DNA of 64,000 nt from Glycomyces artemisiae (GCF_003002955.1 NZ_PVTJ01000008.1:271634-335633); one strand, 5' to 3'; positions 7,148-16,415 are shown, counted from the stretch's first letter. Program-made: numbers and translations. Notes: generated by a model from the letters alone, not told the origin.

Positions 7148-8443
7148 CTACTGCTCGGAGGCGAGGAGGGTCTCGGCCTCGGTGAAGAAGAGGTCGGCCG
7201 CTTCGGTGGTGGTCATGGCCGCGTACTGGACCTGCTGGTAGATCTCGCCGAACTTGACCTCGATGGCGCCGGTGGCGGCGGGCGGGGCGGGCGGCGGGGT
7301 CGTCAGGTACTCGGAGACGCTGGCCTCGTAGTCGAGGACGGCCTGCGCGTACTCGTCGAGCTCGACGTTCTCCAGGCCGGTGTTGGTGGCCGGGATGCCG
7401 CGGTTGGTGCCGAGGATCGCGATCGCCTCGGGGTCGCCGAGGAAGAAGTCGATGAACTTGGCGGCCGCCTCGGGCTGCTCGGTGGTGCCGGAGATGACCA
7501 GCTGCATCGAGGGCTTGAGGTAGAGGCCGAGGTTGCCGGGGTCGAGGCTCGGCGGGGCGGCGAGGGCGAGCGTGCCGCCGTTCTCGGCAACGGTCGGCGA
7601 GAAGCCGGGCATGAAGTTGTCCCAGCCGATCTCGGAGGCGAGGGCGTCCTGGACGAGGCCGTCCTCGGTCCATTCGATGGTGGTCTCGACCGGCGGGACG
7701 TTGCCCGCGGCGTACAGGTCCGCGGTGGTGGCCCACCACTCGGCGAGCTGCTCCTTGGTGAAGTTGAGGGCCTTGCCGTCCTCGGTGTAGAACGAGCCGC
7801 CCTGCTGGCGCAGCCACAGCTCCATGAAGTGGTACTGCCCGGCCCAGTCGCCGCCGCCCCACTTGCCCTCGCCGAGGGCGGGGGTGAGGGCGGCGATGTC
7901 GGCGCCGTACTGCTCCCAGGTGTAGCCGGGGGCGGGGGTGGCGATGCCGTGCTGCTCGAACCAGTCGGAGCGGTAGATCAGGCCGAGGGTGTTGCCCGCG
8001 GCCGGGACGGCGATGAGCTGGCCGTCGAGCTTGGCGGTGTCGAGGAAGCCCTCCCGGAAGTCGTCGGTCTTGACGACGCCTTCGAGCGGCAGGAGCATCC
8101 CGGCGCCGCCGAACTGGCGCAGGCGCGAGTAGTCCATCTGGAAGACGTCGGGCAGGTCGCGCGAGGCCATGCGGCCGGCCATGCCCTCCCAGTAGGTCGG
8201 GAAGTCGGCGAAGTTCGCCTTGACCTTGATGCCCTCGTTCTTCTGCTGGAACAGGTCGATGACCTGGTTGGTGAGGTCGGCGCGGGTCTCGTCGCCCCAC
8301 CATTCGAAGCTGATCTCGATCGGGTCGTCGGCGGTGCCCGCGGGCCCGTCGTCGCCGCAGGCCGCGGCGGCGGCCAGCACGGCGGCGGCCGAGGCGCCCG
8401 TGAGGAGGGATCGGCGCCGCAGGCGGTGAGGATGGCGGATCAT
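7148..8443 (-). CDS. Sugar ABC transporter substrate-binding lipoprotein (rhamnose operon)
   Basis: This 431-residue family-1-type extracellular binding protein has a twin-arginine-like leader (HRLRRRSLLTG) and a lipobox ending AAAAC at about residue 29, so it should be lipid-anchored outside the membrane. The mature part has typical segments such as SFEWWGDETRADLTNQVIDL and IPATNTGLENVELDE. AAGGAG lies nine bases before ATG 8443. It captures sugar for the two permeases encoded next. Genes upstream in the same operon catabolise L-rhamnose, so the ligand is probably rhamnose or a rhamnoside. An imperfect stem CCCGCC/GGCGGG (8473-8487) separates it from rhaB. Confidence 0.9.
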   Translation of the reverse strand: MIRHPHRLRRRSLLTGASAAAVLAAAAACGDDGPAGTADDPIEISFEWWGDETRADLTNQVIDLFQQKNEGIKVKANFADFPTYWEGMAGRMASRDLPDVFQMDYSRLRQFGGAGMLLPLEGVVKTDDFREGFLDTAKLDGQLIAVPAAGNTLGLIYRSDWFEQHGIATPAPGYTWEQYGADIAALTPALGEGKWGGGDWAGQYHFMELWLRQQGGSFYTEDGKALNFTKEQLAEWWATTADLYAAGNVPPVETTIEWTEDGLVQDALASEIGWDNFMPGFSPTVAENGGTLALAAPPSLDPGNLGLYLKPSMQLVISGTTEQPEAAAKFIDFFLGDPEAIAILGTNRGIPATNTGLENVELDEYAQAVLDYEASVSEYLTTPPPAPPAATGAIEVKFGEIYQQVQYAAMTTTEAADLFFTEAETLLASEQ

Positions 8444-8497
8444 CGTTGATTGCTCCTTCTGAAATGAGGGGTCCCGCCGAGGGCGGGCCTTCGGGAT

Positions 8498-9943
8498 CTA
8501 TTGAGGCGGTCCCGACAGTCGTCGGGTGGCTTGCTCCCAGGGGTCTTGCGGCCCTTGGGGTTCGTGGCGCCTGGGCTGCGCGGAGGCGCGGGCCGCGGCG
8601 CGGCGGGCGTCGGGTCCGGGGCCGATGAGGCCGAGGGCCTGGGCCTGGACGAGGGCGTTGCCGAGGGCGGTGGCCTCGTCGGGTCCGGCGAGCACGGGGC
8701 GGCCGGTGGCGTCGGCGGTGAGCTGGCACAGGAGGGCGTTCTTGGAGCCGCCGCCGACGATGTGGATCGTGTCGACCGCCCCGCCGGTGAGGGCTTCGAG
8801 GGCGTCGATCGCGCGGCGGTGCGCGAGCGCGAGGGAGTCGAGGATGCACGCGGCGATCTGGGCGGGGGTCTCGGGGACCGGCTGGCCGGTCTCGGCGCAG
8901 TAGGCGCGGAGGCGCTCGGGCATGTCGCCGGGGTCGGCGAAGCGGGGGTCGTCGGGGTCGACGACCGAGCGCAGGCGCTCCTCTTTTCCTGCGGCGTCGA
9001 GGAGGTCGGCGAGGTCGATGTCGTGGCCCCTGCGGCGCCAGGTGTCGACGGACTCGGAGAGGAGCCAGAGTCCGGCGACGTTGCGCAGGAAGCGGATCGT
9101 GCCGTCGGCGCCGCGCTCGTTGGTGAACCCGGCGTCGAGTGCCGCGGGGGTGGCGATCGGGGTGTCGCGTTCGGTGCCGACGAGGGACCAGGTGCCGCAG
9201 GAGATGTAGGCGGCGTTCGGGCCTTCGTAGGGGACGGCGGCGACGGCGGCGGCGGTGTCGTGGCTGGCGGTCGCGATCACCTGAGTGGCGGCGGCGAGGC
9301 CGGTGGCGTCGGCGATCTCGGGGAGGACCGGGCCGAGGACGGTGCCGGTGGGGGTGACCGGGCCGAGGAGGCCCAGGTCGATCCCGGCAGCGTCGGCGGC
9401 GGCTGCGGACCAGTCGCCGGTGGCGGGGTCGAGTAGCCCGGTAGTGGAGGCGTTCGTGGCCTCCCAGGCGGCCTCGCCGCTGAGCCAGTAGGTGAGCAGG
9501 TCGGGGACGAGGAGGGCGCGGTGGGCGCCGGGCGCGTCGGCGGTGAGCTGGAAGACGGTGTTGAACGGCTGCGGCTGGATGCCGGTGAGCGCGAACAGGG
9601 TCTCGGGGGTGGTGCGGGCGAGGACGTCGGCTTTAGCCTTGGCGCCGCGGGCGTCCCGGTAGCAGTAGGGGTTGGCGAGGAGGTGGCCGTCGGCGTCGAG
9701 GAGGCCGTAGTCGACGGCCCAGGAGTCCACGCCGATCGCGGCCGCCTCGCCGACGGCGCGCAGGCCGTCGAGAACGCCGGACCACAGGCCGAGGACGTCC
9801 CAGTACAGGCGCCCGCGGACCTGGACGGCGCGGTTGGGGAACCGGGCGGCCTCGGTGAGGCCGATCCGGTCCCCGTCCACGACGCGGGCGGCCATGACGC
9901 GTCCGGAGGACGCGCCGAGGTCGACGGCTGCCAGTACCGTCAC
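8498..9943 (-). CDS. rhaB: Rhamnulokinase
   Basis: This FGGY-type sugar kinase has 481 residues. VLAAVDLGASSGRVM is the N-terminal phosphate-1 loop, GVDSWAVDYGLLD the conserved middle, CGTWSLVGTE follows, and IHIVGGGSKNALLCQLTAD is the adenosine site. These are hallmarks of RhaB, which phosphorylates L-rhamnulose to L-rhamnulose-1-phosphate. The GTG start at 9943 overlaps the aldolase stop by four bases (GTGA), so translation is coupled. The C-terminus ends with about 40 polar residues rich in Arg, Gln and Pro. Confidence 0.93.
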   Translation of the reverse strand: MTVLAAVDLGASSGRVMAARVVDGDRIGLTEAARFPNRAVQVRGRLYWDVLGLWSGVLDGLRAVGEAAAIGVDSWAVDYGLLDADGHLLANPYCYRDARGAKAKADVLARTTPETLFALTGIQPQPFNTVFQLTADAPGAHRALLVPDLLTYWLSGEAAWEATNASTTGLLDPATGDWSAAAADAAGIDLGLLGPVTPTGTVLGPVLPEIADATGLAAATQVIATASHDTAAAVAAVPYEGPNAAYISCGTWSLVGTERDTPIATPAALDAGFTNERGADGTIRFLRNVAGLWLLSESVDTWRRRGHDIDLADLLDAAGKEERLRSVVDPDDPRFADPGDMPERLRAYCAETGQPVPETPAQIAACILDSLALAHRRAIDALEALTGGAVDTIHIVGGGSKNALLCQLTADATGRPVLAGPDEATALGNALVQAQALGLIGPGPDARRAAARASAQPRRHEPQGPQDPWEQATRRLSGPPQ

Positions 9944-11970
9944 CGCAGGAAGCCCTGCGGGTTGCCGGAGTCCACGGGGATGTGGACGCCGGTGGTCAGA
10001 CCCAGGTCGGGGCCGACGAGCGCGTAGACGGCATCGGCGACCGAGGACGGGAGCACTTCGCGCTTGAGCAGGGTCCGGCCCGCGTAGTACTGGCCGAGCT
10101 CCTCTTCCTTGACGCCGTAGACGGCCGCGCGGTTCGCGCCCCACCCGGAGGCGAAGATGCCGGAGCCGCGCACGACGCCGTCGGGGTTGACGCCGTTGAC
10201 GCGGATGCCGTGCTCCCCCAGCTCGGCGGCGAGGAGGCGCACCTGGTGTGCCTGGTCGGCCTTGGTCGCGGAGTACGCGATGTTGTTGGGGCCGGCGAAC
10301 ACCGAGTTCTTCGAGGCGATGTAGACGATGTCGCCGCCCAGGCCCTGCGCGATCATGAGGCGCGCGGCCTCGCGGGAGACGAGGAATGAGCCCTTCGCCA
10401 TGACGTCGTGCTGGAGGTCCCAGTCCGCGGCCGTGGTGTCGAGCAGCGGCTTGGACAGGGAGAGCCCGGCGTTGTTGACGACGAGGTCGACGCCGCCGAA
10501 CGCGAGCGCGGCCGCGTCCAATGCGGACTTGATCGCGCTTTCATCGGTGACGTTGCAGGACACCCCGACCGCGACGTCGGCCGATCCGATCTCGGCCGCC
10601 GCGGCGGCAGCCTTTTCCGCGTCGAGGTCGGCGATCACGACGCAGGCGCCTTCGGCCGCGAGGCGCTCGGCCGTGGCCTTGCCGATGCCACCGGCCGCGC
10701 CGGTCACCAGCGCGACGCGCCCGGCGAGCGGCTTGGGCCTGGGGCGGCGCTGGAGCTTGACCTCTTCGAGGGACCAGTACTCGATGCGGAACTTCTCGGA
10801 CTCGGCGATCGGCTCGTACGCGGAGACCGACTCGGCCCCGCGCATCACGTTGATCGCGTTGACGTAGAACTCCGCCGCGACGCGCGCGGTCTGCTTGTCG
10901 GCGCCGAAGGAGAACATGCCGATACCCGGGACCAGCACGATCGCCGGGTCCGCGCCGCGGATCGCCGGGGAGTCCTCGGTCGCATAGCGCTCGTAGTAGG
11001 CGCGGTACTCCTCGCGGTAGGCCGCGTGGCGCTCCTGGAGCTGCGCGATCACGTCCGCAAGGGGCGCGTCGGCGGCGGTCTCCAGGACCAGGGGCCGGAC
11101 CTTGGTGCGCAGGAAGTGGTCCGGGCAGGAGGTGCCCAGGGCGGCCAGGCGCGGCATCTCGGCCGAGGCGAGGAAGTCGAGGACCTCCGGGGCGTCGGTG
11201 AAGTGCCCGACCTGCCGGTGGTCGGTCGAGGCGAGGCCGCGCACGACGGGCGCAAGGGCGGCGGCGCGCTCGCGGCGCTCGGCCTCTCCGAGCGGGGCCC
11301 ACTGGGCGACCTTGTCGCCGAACGGGTCCGGCTTGCCGTGCTCAGCGAGGTAGGTCTCGCAGCCGCGGATGATCTCCAGGGAGTTCGCTTCGCACTCCTC
11401 GGAGGTCGCGCCCCAGGCGGTGATGCCGTGGCCGCCGAGGATGCAGCCGATCGCCTGCGGGTTCGCCTTCTTGATCGCGGCGATGTCCAGGCCCAGCTGG
11501 AAGCCGGGGCGGCGCCAGTCCACCCACACGACCCGGCCGCCGAAGCAGGCTTCGGTGAGCGCGGGCCCGTCGGCGGCGGTCGCGAACGCGATCCCGGAGT
11601 CGGGATGCAGGTGGTCCACATGTGCGGCGTCGACGAGGCCGTGCATCGCGGTGTCGATCGAGGGGGCGGCGCCGCCGCGGCCGTGGAGGCAGTAGTCGAA
11701 CCGCTCGACCATGACGTCTTCGTCATCGACACCCGGGTAGGTGTCGACCATGGCGCGCAGGCGGTCCAGGCGCAGCACGGCGAGCCCGGACTCCTTGAGG
11801 GTGCCGAGGTCGCCGCCGGAGCCCTTGACCCACAGCAGCTCGACGTCCTCGCCGGTGACCGGATCGGTCTCGGCGCCCTTCGCGGAGGTGTTCCCGCCCG
11901 CGAAGTTCGTGTTCCGCTTGTCCGCCCCCAGGCGGTTCGAGCGGGTGATCAGGTCGTTGACAGCGCTCAC
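9940..11970 (-). CDS. rhaEW: Bifunctional rhamnulose-1-phosphate aldolase / short-chain (lactaldehyde) dehydrogenase
   Basis: This 676-residue fusion has a class II aldolase half at about residues 1-390 (KNTNFAGGNTSAKG-like start, zinc-ligand region HVDHLHPDSGIA, then GCILGGHGITAWG). A short-chain dehydrogenase half follows from about residue 410, with nucleotide motif VTGAAGGIGKATAERL and catalytic YSATK. The family cleaves L-rhamnulose-1-phosphate to dihydroxyacetone phosphate and L-lactaldehyde and oxidises the aldehyde to lactate. The start is GTG at 11970, directly after the rhaI TAA. It lies between rhaI and rhaB and completes the pathway. Confidence 0.93.
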   Translation of the reverse strand: MSAVNDLITRSNRLGADKRNTNFAGGNTSAKGAETDPVTGEDVELLWVKGSGGDLGTLKESGLAVLRLDRLRAMVDTYPGVDDEDVMVERFDYCLHGRGGAAPSIDTAMHGLVDAAHVDHLHPDSGIAFATAADGPALTEACFGGRVVWVDWRRPGFQLGLDIAAIKKANPQAIGCILGGHGITAWGATSEECEANSLEIIRGCETYLAEHGKPDPFGDKVAQWAPLGEAERRERAAALAPVVRGLASTDHRQVGHFTDAPEVLDFLASAEMPRLAALGTSCPDHFLRTKVRPLVLETAADAPLADVIAQLQERHAAYREEYRAYYERYATEDSPAIRGADPAIVLVPGIGMFSFGADKQTARVAAEFYVNAINVMRGAESVSAYEPIAESEKFRIEYWSLEEVKLQRRPRPKPLAGRVALVTGAAGGIGKATAERLAAEGACVVIADLDAEKAAAAAAEIGSADVAVGVSCNVTDESAIKSALDAAALAFGGVDLVVNNAGLSLSKPLLDTTAADWDLQHDVMAKGSFLVSREAARLMIAQGLGGDIVYIASKNSVFAGPNNIAYSATKADQAHQVRLLAAELGEHGIRVNGVNPDGVVRGSGIFASGWGANRAAVYGVKEEELGQYYAGRTLLKREVLPSSVADAVYALVGPDLGLTTGVHIPVDSGNPQGFLR

Positions 11971-13140
11971 TTACGCACCCCATCCGGCCTGGGCGCCGCC
12001 GACGCGGGCGGCCTTGATCTCCTCGGCGTACCCGGAGGCGGCGTACGCGGCCATGGGGTCTGCGGCGAGGCCCTTCTCGGCGCGGACCTCGGCCAGGAGC
12101 GGGCGCACGTCGGTGTTGTAGGCGTCCATGAGGACCGCGTTCGCGCCGAGCACGTCGCCGGCCTGCTGCGCGGCGGCGAGCGCGTCGTGGTCGACCAGGA
12201 GGGCCTTGGCGGTCGCCTCCTGCACGTTCATGATCGAGCGGATCTGGCCGGGGATCTTCGGCTCGATGTTGTGGCACTGGTCGAGCATGTAGGCGATGCC
12301 CGAATCGGGGAGGAGGACGTCCTGGAGGGTGAGCTCGTGGAGGATCCGGAAGAGCTGGAACGGGTCGGCGGCGCCGACCATGAGGTCGTCGTCGGCGTAG
12401 AACCGGGAGTTGAAGTCGAAGCCGCCGAGCTTGCCTTCGCGCAGCAGGAACGCCACGATGAACTCGATGTTGACGCCGGGCGCGTGGTGGCCGGTGTCGA
12501 TGACGACGTGGGCCTTGGGGCCGAGCTTGAGGCAGTGCGCGTAGGCGGTGCCCCAGTCGGGGACGTCGGTGGTGTAGAACGACGGCTCGAACAGCTTGTA
12601 TTCGAGCAGGAGCCGCTGGTGGTCGCCGAGGCGGGCGCAGACCTCGGCGAGGGACTCGGCGAGGCGGTCCTGGCGCCCGGAGATGGAGTCCTGGCCGGGG
12701 TAGTTGGTGCCGTCGGCGAACCAGAGCTTGAGGTCGGCCGCGCCGGTGGCGTCCATGATGTCGACGCATTCGAGGAGGTGGTCGACGGCCTTGCGGCGGA
12801 CCTTCGCGTCGGGGTGGCAGACCGAGCCGAGCATGTAGTCGTCGTCCTGGAACGTGTTCGAGTTGATGGTCCCGATGCGCACGTTCAGGTCCGCGGCGTG
12901 GCGGGCGAGGTCGGCGTAGTCCTCGACCTTGTCCCAGGGGATGTGGAGGGCGACGGACCCGGCGGCGCCGGTGTACTTGTGGACCTGGGCGGCGTCGGCG
13001 AGCTTCTCGTACGGGTCGCGCGGGACGCCCTGCTGGGCGAAGACCTTGAAGCGGGTGCCGGAGTTCCCGAACGCCCAGGAGGGCATCTCGATGCTCTGGC
13101 CCGCGAGGACCTGCTTGGCGTACGGTGTGCGGTCGCTCAT
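11971..13140 (-). CDS. rhaI: L-rhamnose isomerase
   Basis: The 389-residue protein belongs to the RhaI branch of the xylose-isomerase-like TIM barrels (Pseudomonas/Bacillus type) rather than the E. coli RhaA type. Metal and substrate segments are visible in LLLEYKLFEPSFYTTDVPDW, HVVIDTGHHAPGVNIEFI and GGFDFNSRFYADDDLMVG. It converts L-rhamnose to L-rhamnulose in the cytoplasm. Its ATG overlaps the rhaM stop by four bases (ATGA), and its TAA is immediately followed by the aldolase GTG, a tightly packed operon. Confidence 0.93.
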   Translation of the reverse strand: MSDRTPYAKQVLAGQSIEMPSWAFGNSGTRFKVFAQQGVPRDPYEKLADAAQVHKYTGAAGSVALHIPWDKVEDYADLARHAADLNVRIGTINSNTFQDDDYMLGSVCHPDAKVRRKAVDHLLECVDIMDATGAADLKLWFADGTNYPGQDSISGRQDRLAESLAEVCARLGDHQRLLLEYKLFEPSFYTTDVPDWGTAYAHCLKLGPKAHVVIDTGHHAPGVNIEFIVAFLLREGKLGGFDFNSRFYADDDLMVGAADPFQLFRILHELTLQDVLLPDSGIAYMLDQCHNIEPKIPGQIRSIMNVQEATAKALLVDHDALAAAQQAGDVLGANAVLMDAYNTDVRPLLAEVRAEKGLAADPMAAYAASGYAEEIKAARVGGAQAGWGA

Positions 13141-13517
13141 TTGCGGGCTCCTTCAGCGGCGGCGTCGGCCGCGGCCAGTTGGGTCTCCAGGTTGAACACT
13201 TCGGTGAGGACGTTGAACGCGTCGTCGGCGTGCGCGCCGCCGGTGCCCTCGAAGAACGGGGCCATCGACTCCTGCCAGCGGGCGTTGACGTCGGTGCGGG
13301 CCATGGCCTCGCGGGCGGCGTCGAAGTCGGGGGTCTCCAGGTAGCCGACGAGGAGGCCGTCCTCGCCCAGGAACAGGGAGTAGTTCGTCCAGCCGGTCGC
13401 GGCGAGGGCGCGGAGCATGTCGGGCCACACGGCGGCGTGGCGCTCCTTGTACTCCTCGATGCGGTCGGGTCTGACGCGGAGGGTGAAGCACACGCGGGTG
13501 GGTGGCGCAGCGGTCAC
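13137..13517 (-). CDS. rhaM: L-rhamnose mutarotase
   Basis: The protein has 126 residues. RVCFTLRVRPDRIEEYKERH and AVWPDMLRALAATGWTNYSL match the RhaM family, which interconverts alpha and beta anomers of L-rhamnose so the isomerase sees its preferred form. The start is GTG at 13517 with GGGAGGA upstream; the open frame reaches 13685 but runs through promoter sequence. It is the first gene of the rhamnose operon. A consensus -35 (TTGACA) and a LacI-type operator lie just upstream. Confidence 0.9.
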   Translation of the reverse strand: MTAAPPTRVCFTLRVRPDRIEEYKERHAAVWPDMLRALAATGWTNYSLFLGEDGLLVGYLETPDFDAAREAMARTDVNARWQESMAPFFEGTGGAHADDAFNVLTEVFNLETQLAAADAAAEGARK

Positions 13518-13566
13518 GGGGTTCCTCCCAGGAGGGTGCGGGCTCCGGCGTGTGAACGCCGTGTTT

Positions 13567-13624
13567 TTGAATCGTTTCATGAACGGATTTCGATAACGTA
13601 GAACGGGAAGCAAGCGCTTGTCAA
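13567..13624 (-). promoter_or_regulatory. Promoter and operators of the rhamnose operon
   Basis: On the minus strand TTGACA (13624-13619) and TACGTT (13600-13595) are separated by 18 bases, giving a good promoter for rhaM with a start near 13588. The perfect palindrome CAAGCGCTTG (13611-13620) overlaps the -35 and spacer. TTGAATCGTTTCAT (13567-13580) lies just downstream of the start. Both resemble LacI-family operators, consistent with repression by the divergent LacI protein. Confidence 0.7.
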
Positions 13625-13687
13625 GCCGCGGCCGGGAAGAAATTCGAACACGGTTCGGTATATGCTCCTCAAGCTCGCCGTTCACGG

Positions 13688-13701
13688 TTGAACCGTTTCA
13701 A
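13688..13701. promoter_or_regulatory. LacI-type operator upstream of the LacI gene
   Basis: TTGAACCGTTTCAA is a near-perfect palindrome and matches the site TTGAATCGTTTCAT at 13567 in 12 of 14 positions. It lies about 45 bases before the LacI start, so it could serve autoregulation and looping with the rhaM-side operators. Confidence 0.65.
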
Positions 13702-13745
13702 TCGGCGGGCCGCCTGCACCCCCGCCCCCCGATAGACTCATTGAG

Positions 13746-14759
13746 GTGACCATGACCACTACCAGTATGAAAGACGTCGCGCGAGCGGCCGGCGTCTCGG
13801 TCGGGACGGTCTCCAATGTGCTCAACCGGCCCGAGGCCGTCGCCGAGGAGACCAGGGCGCGCGTGCTCGCCGCCATCGCCGATCTCGGCTACGTGCGCAA
13901 CGACTCCGCGCGCCAGCTGCGGGCCGGACGCAGCCGCACCGTCGCGATCGTGGTCCTCGACGTGGCCAACCCGTTCTTCACCGACGTGGTCCGCGGCGCC
14001 GAGCCCCTGGTGGAGTCCGCGGGCGGCGTGGTGACCGTGTGCGACTCCGGCGAGGACGTGCGCCGCGAGCGGCGGCACCTGGAACTCCTTGAGGAGCAGC
14101 GGGTCCTGGGCCTGCTCATCACCCCGGTGGACGACTCGTCGGCGTCGTGGATCGAGCGGCTCACCGGGCACGACATCCCCGTGGTCCTGGTCGACCGCGG
14201 CGCGGGCCGCCACCCGCACTGCTCGGTGGCCGTCGACGACGTCGCGGGCGGGCGCCTGGCCGCGAGGCACCTGGTCGAGCGCGGGCACCGGCGGATCGCG
14301 TTCATCGGCGGACCCTCGGCGATCCCGCAGGTCGCCGACCGCTACGAGGGCTGCCGGGAGGTGTGCGAGGACGCGGGCGTCGAGCTGGAGGTGTTCGCGA
14401 CCCCGGGCCTGAACTTCCAGGCCGGGCGCGAGGCCGTGGAGGCGATGCTCGGGCGCGAGGACCGGCCCACGGCCGTGTTCTGCGCCAACGACCTCGTGGC
14501 GCTCGGCGCGCTCCAGGGGTTGACGATGCACGGCGTGAAGGTCCCGCAGGAGTGCGCGATCGTCGGCTACGACGACATCGACTTCGCCGCCGCCGCGGCC
14601 GTGCCGCTCTCGTCGGTGCGCCAGCCGCGGGCCCAGCTCGGGAGGACCGCCGCGCAGCTCCTGTTCGACGAGATCGCCGAAGGCACGGAGCACACGCACC
14701 GCAACGTCGTGTTCCAGCCGGAGCTGATCGCGCGGGCCTCGACGGCCCTCGAACTCTGA
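13746..14759 (+). CDS. LacI-family regulator of the rhamnose operon
   Basis: The 337-residue protein has an N-terminal LacI helix-turn-helix and hinge (MKDVARAAGVSVGTVSNVLN, then LGYVRNDSARQLRAGRS). A periplasmic-binding-protein-like effector domain follows, with SVAVDDVAGGRLAARHLVER and AVFCANDLVALGALQ. It is transcribed away from rhaM and probably represses it, with L-rhamnose or a pathway intermediate as inducer. The start is uncertain: GTG 13746 fits a leaderless message (TAGACT at 13733-13738, seven bases upstream), while ATG 13752 has GAGG five bases upstream. The abfA gene follows in the same direction. Confidence 0.88.
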   Translation: MTMTTTSMKDVARAAGVSVGTVSNVLNRPEAVAEETRARVLAAIADLGYVRNDSARQLRAGRSRTVAIVVLDVANPFFTDVVRGAEPLVESAGGVVTVCDSGEDVRRERRHLELLEEQRVLGLLITPVDDSSASWIERLTGHDIPVVLVDRGAGRHPHCSVAVDDVAGGRLAARHLVERGHRRIAFIGGPSAIPQVADRYEGCREVCEDAGVELEVFATPGLNFQAGREAVEAMLGREDRPTAVFCANDLVALGALQGLTMHGVKVPQECAIVGYDDIDFAAAAAVPLSSVRQPRAQLGRTAAQLLFDEIAEGTEHTHRNVVFQPELIARASTALEL

Positions 14760-14764
14760 CGACC

Positions 14765-14810
14765 CCGGTACTGTACCGGTAAAGCAATCTTTGGTAGCGT
14801 CACGGCTACC
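14765..14810. promoter_or_regulatory. Palindrome and hairpin between LacI and abfA
   Basis: CCGGTAC-T-GTACCGG (14765-14779) is a perfect palindrome six bases after the LacI stop. GGTAGC/GCTACC (14793-14798, 14805-14810) forms a short hairpin. They may be an operator for the arabinofuranosidase gene or a weak terminator of the regulator gene; the sequence does not decide. Confidence 0.4.
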
Positions 14811-14866
14811 GGGACTCCAGGGTGCCCGGGTTACCGTTCACCACGCAGTCCCTACCGGAGGCGATC

Positions 14867-16375
14867 ATGGCCGACCACCACCGCGCACGCATCGAGTTCG
14901 ACCCCCGCTTCACCGTCGCCGAGGTCCCCGACAGGCTGTTCGGGTCGTTCGTCGAGCACCTCGGCCGGTGCGTCTACACGGGCATCTACGAGCCCGAGCA
15001 CCCGACCGCGAACGCCGACGGCCTCCGCGAGGACGTCCTCGACCTCATCCGCGAGCTGGGCCCGACCATGATCCGCTACCCCGGCGGGAACTTCGTCTCC
15101 GGCTACCGGTGGGAGGACGGCGTCGGCCCCAAGGAGGACCGGCCCCGCCGCCTCGACCTCGCGTGGGGCACCACCGAGACCAACCAGTTCGGCCTCGGCG
15201 AGTTCATGAAGTTCTGCCGCACCGTCGACGTCGAGCCGAACATGGCCGTCAACCTCGGCACCCGCGGCCTCCAGGAGGCCCTCGACCTGTTCGAGTACGC
15301 CAACCACCCCGGGGGCACCTACTGGTCGGACCTGCGCCGCTCCCACGGCGACGAGGAGCCCTACGGCATCAAGCTGTGGTGCCTGGGCAACGAGATGGAC
15401 GGCCCCTGGCAGATCGGCCAGCGCACCGCCACCGAGTACGGCCGCATCGCCGACCAGACCGCCCGGTCGCTGCGGTTCATCGACGGCTCCGACGACCTCG
15501 ACCTGGTCGCGTGCGGCTCGTCCTCGCGCGGCATGCCGTTCTTCGGCGCGTGGGAGAACGAGGTCCTCACCCACACGTACGAGTCGGTCGACTACATCTC
15601 CGCGCACGCCTACTACCACCCGCTCGACGGCGACGTCACCTCCTTCATGGCCTCGGCGCAGGACATGGAGCTGTTCATCGACGGGGTGATCGCCACCGCC
15701 GACGCGGTGGGCGCGAAGCTCAAGAGCGACAAGAAGATCAACATCTCCTTCGACGAGTGGAACGTGTGGTACCAGACCGCGCCCACCGGCGAGCGCCCCG
15801 AGCCGTGGTCGATCGCCCCGCGCCAGCTGGAGGACCACTACTCGGCGATGGACGCGGTCGTGTTCGGGTCGCTGCTCATCACGCTGCTGCGGCGCTCGGA
15901 CCGCGTGACCGCGGCGTGCCTGGCGCAGCTGGTCAACGTGATCGCGCCGATCATGACCGAGCCGGGCGGGCCCGCGTGGCGCCAGACCACGTTCTTCCCG
16001 TTCGCCGAGGCCTCGAAGTACGGGCGCGGCACGGTCCTGAACGTCAACGCCGACTCCCCCGCCTTCGACACGAAGAAGTACGGCGAGGTCTCGGCCCTCC
16101 ACTCGGTCGCGGTGGCGGGCGAGGACGGGTCGGTCACCGTGTTCGCGGTCAACCGCGACCTGGAGACCCCGATGACCCTGGAGATCGACGCATCGTCGGT
16201 GCAGGTCGGGGACGTGACGGTCTCGACGCTCACGGACGCCGACCGGGACGCGAAGAACACCGTCGACGACCAGGACCGGGTCGCCCCGGTCGCCAACGGG
16301 GACGTCGTCGTCAAGGACGGCCTGATCACTGTGGAGCTGCCCGCGATGAGCTGGAACACCATCCGCATCGCATAG
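14867..16375 (+). CDS. abfA: GH51 alpha-L-arabinofuranosidase
   Basis: The protein has 502 residues and no signal peptide, so it is intracellular. Family hallmarks are FGSFVEHLGRCVYTGIYEPE, MIRYPGGNFVSGYRWEDGVG, the acid/base glutamate in LGNEMDGPW (E176) and the nucleophile in SFDEWNVWY (E297). It releases terminal L-arabinofuranose from arabino-oligosaccharides. ATG 14867 has GGAGG five bases upstream; the longer frame from 14822 has no support. The gene follows the rhamnose LacI, which suggests joint use of rhamnose- and arabinose-containing pectic side chains. Confidence 0.93.
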   Translation: MADHHRARIEFDPRFTVAEVPDRLFGSFVEHLGRCVYTGIYEPEHPTANADGLREDVLDLIRELGPTMIRYPGGNFVSGYRWEDGVGPKEDRPRRLDLAWGTTETNQFGLGEFMKFCRTVDVEPNMAVNLGTRGLQEALDLFEYANHPGGTYWSDLRRSHGDEEPYGIKLWCLGNEMDGPWQIGQRTATEYGRIADQTARSLRFIDGSDDLDLVACGSSSRGMPFFGAWENEVLTHTYESVDYISAHAYYHPLDGDVTSFMASAQDMELFIDGVIATADAVGAKLKSDKKINISFDEWNVWYQTAPTGERPEPWSIAPRQLEDHYSAMDAVVFGSLLITLLRRSDRVTAACLAQLVNVIAPIMTEPGGPAWRQTTFFPFAEASKYGRGTVLNVNADSPAFDTKKYGEVSALHSVAVAGEDGSVTVFAVNRDLETPMTLEIDASSVQVGDVTVSTLTDADRDAKNTVDDQDRVAPVANGDVVVKDGLITVELPAMSWNTIRIA

Positions 16376-16391
16376 CGGCGCAATGCAAGGG

Positions 16392-16415
16392 GGCCCGGGC
16401 CGGTCGGTCCGGGCC
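16392..16415. terminator. Bidirectional terminator between abfA and the Lrp gene
   Basis: GGCCCGG (16392-16398) pairs with CCGGGCC (16409-16415) around a 10-base loop. It lies in the 48-base gap between the converging ends of abfA and the Lrp-family gene, so it can serve both. Confidence 0.65.

Noticed and set aside
10408..13344. Very long plus-strand open frame opposite the rhamnose genes
   Set aside because: It is the exact antisense of the aldolase, isomerase and mutarotase genes and reads as Val/Gly/Asp/Arg-rich low-complexity sequence, a chance product of GC-rich codon use.
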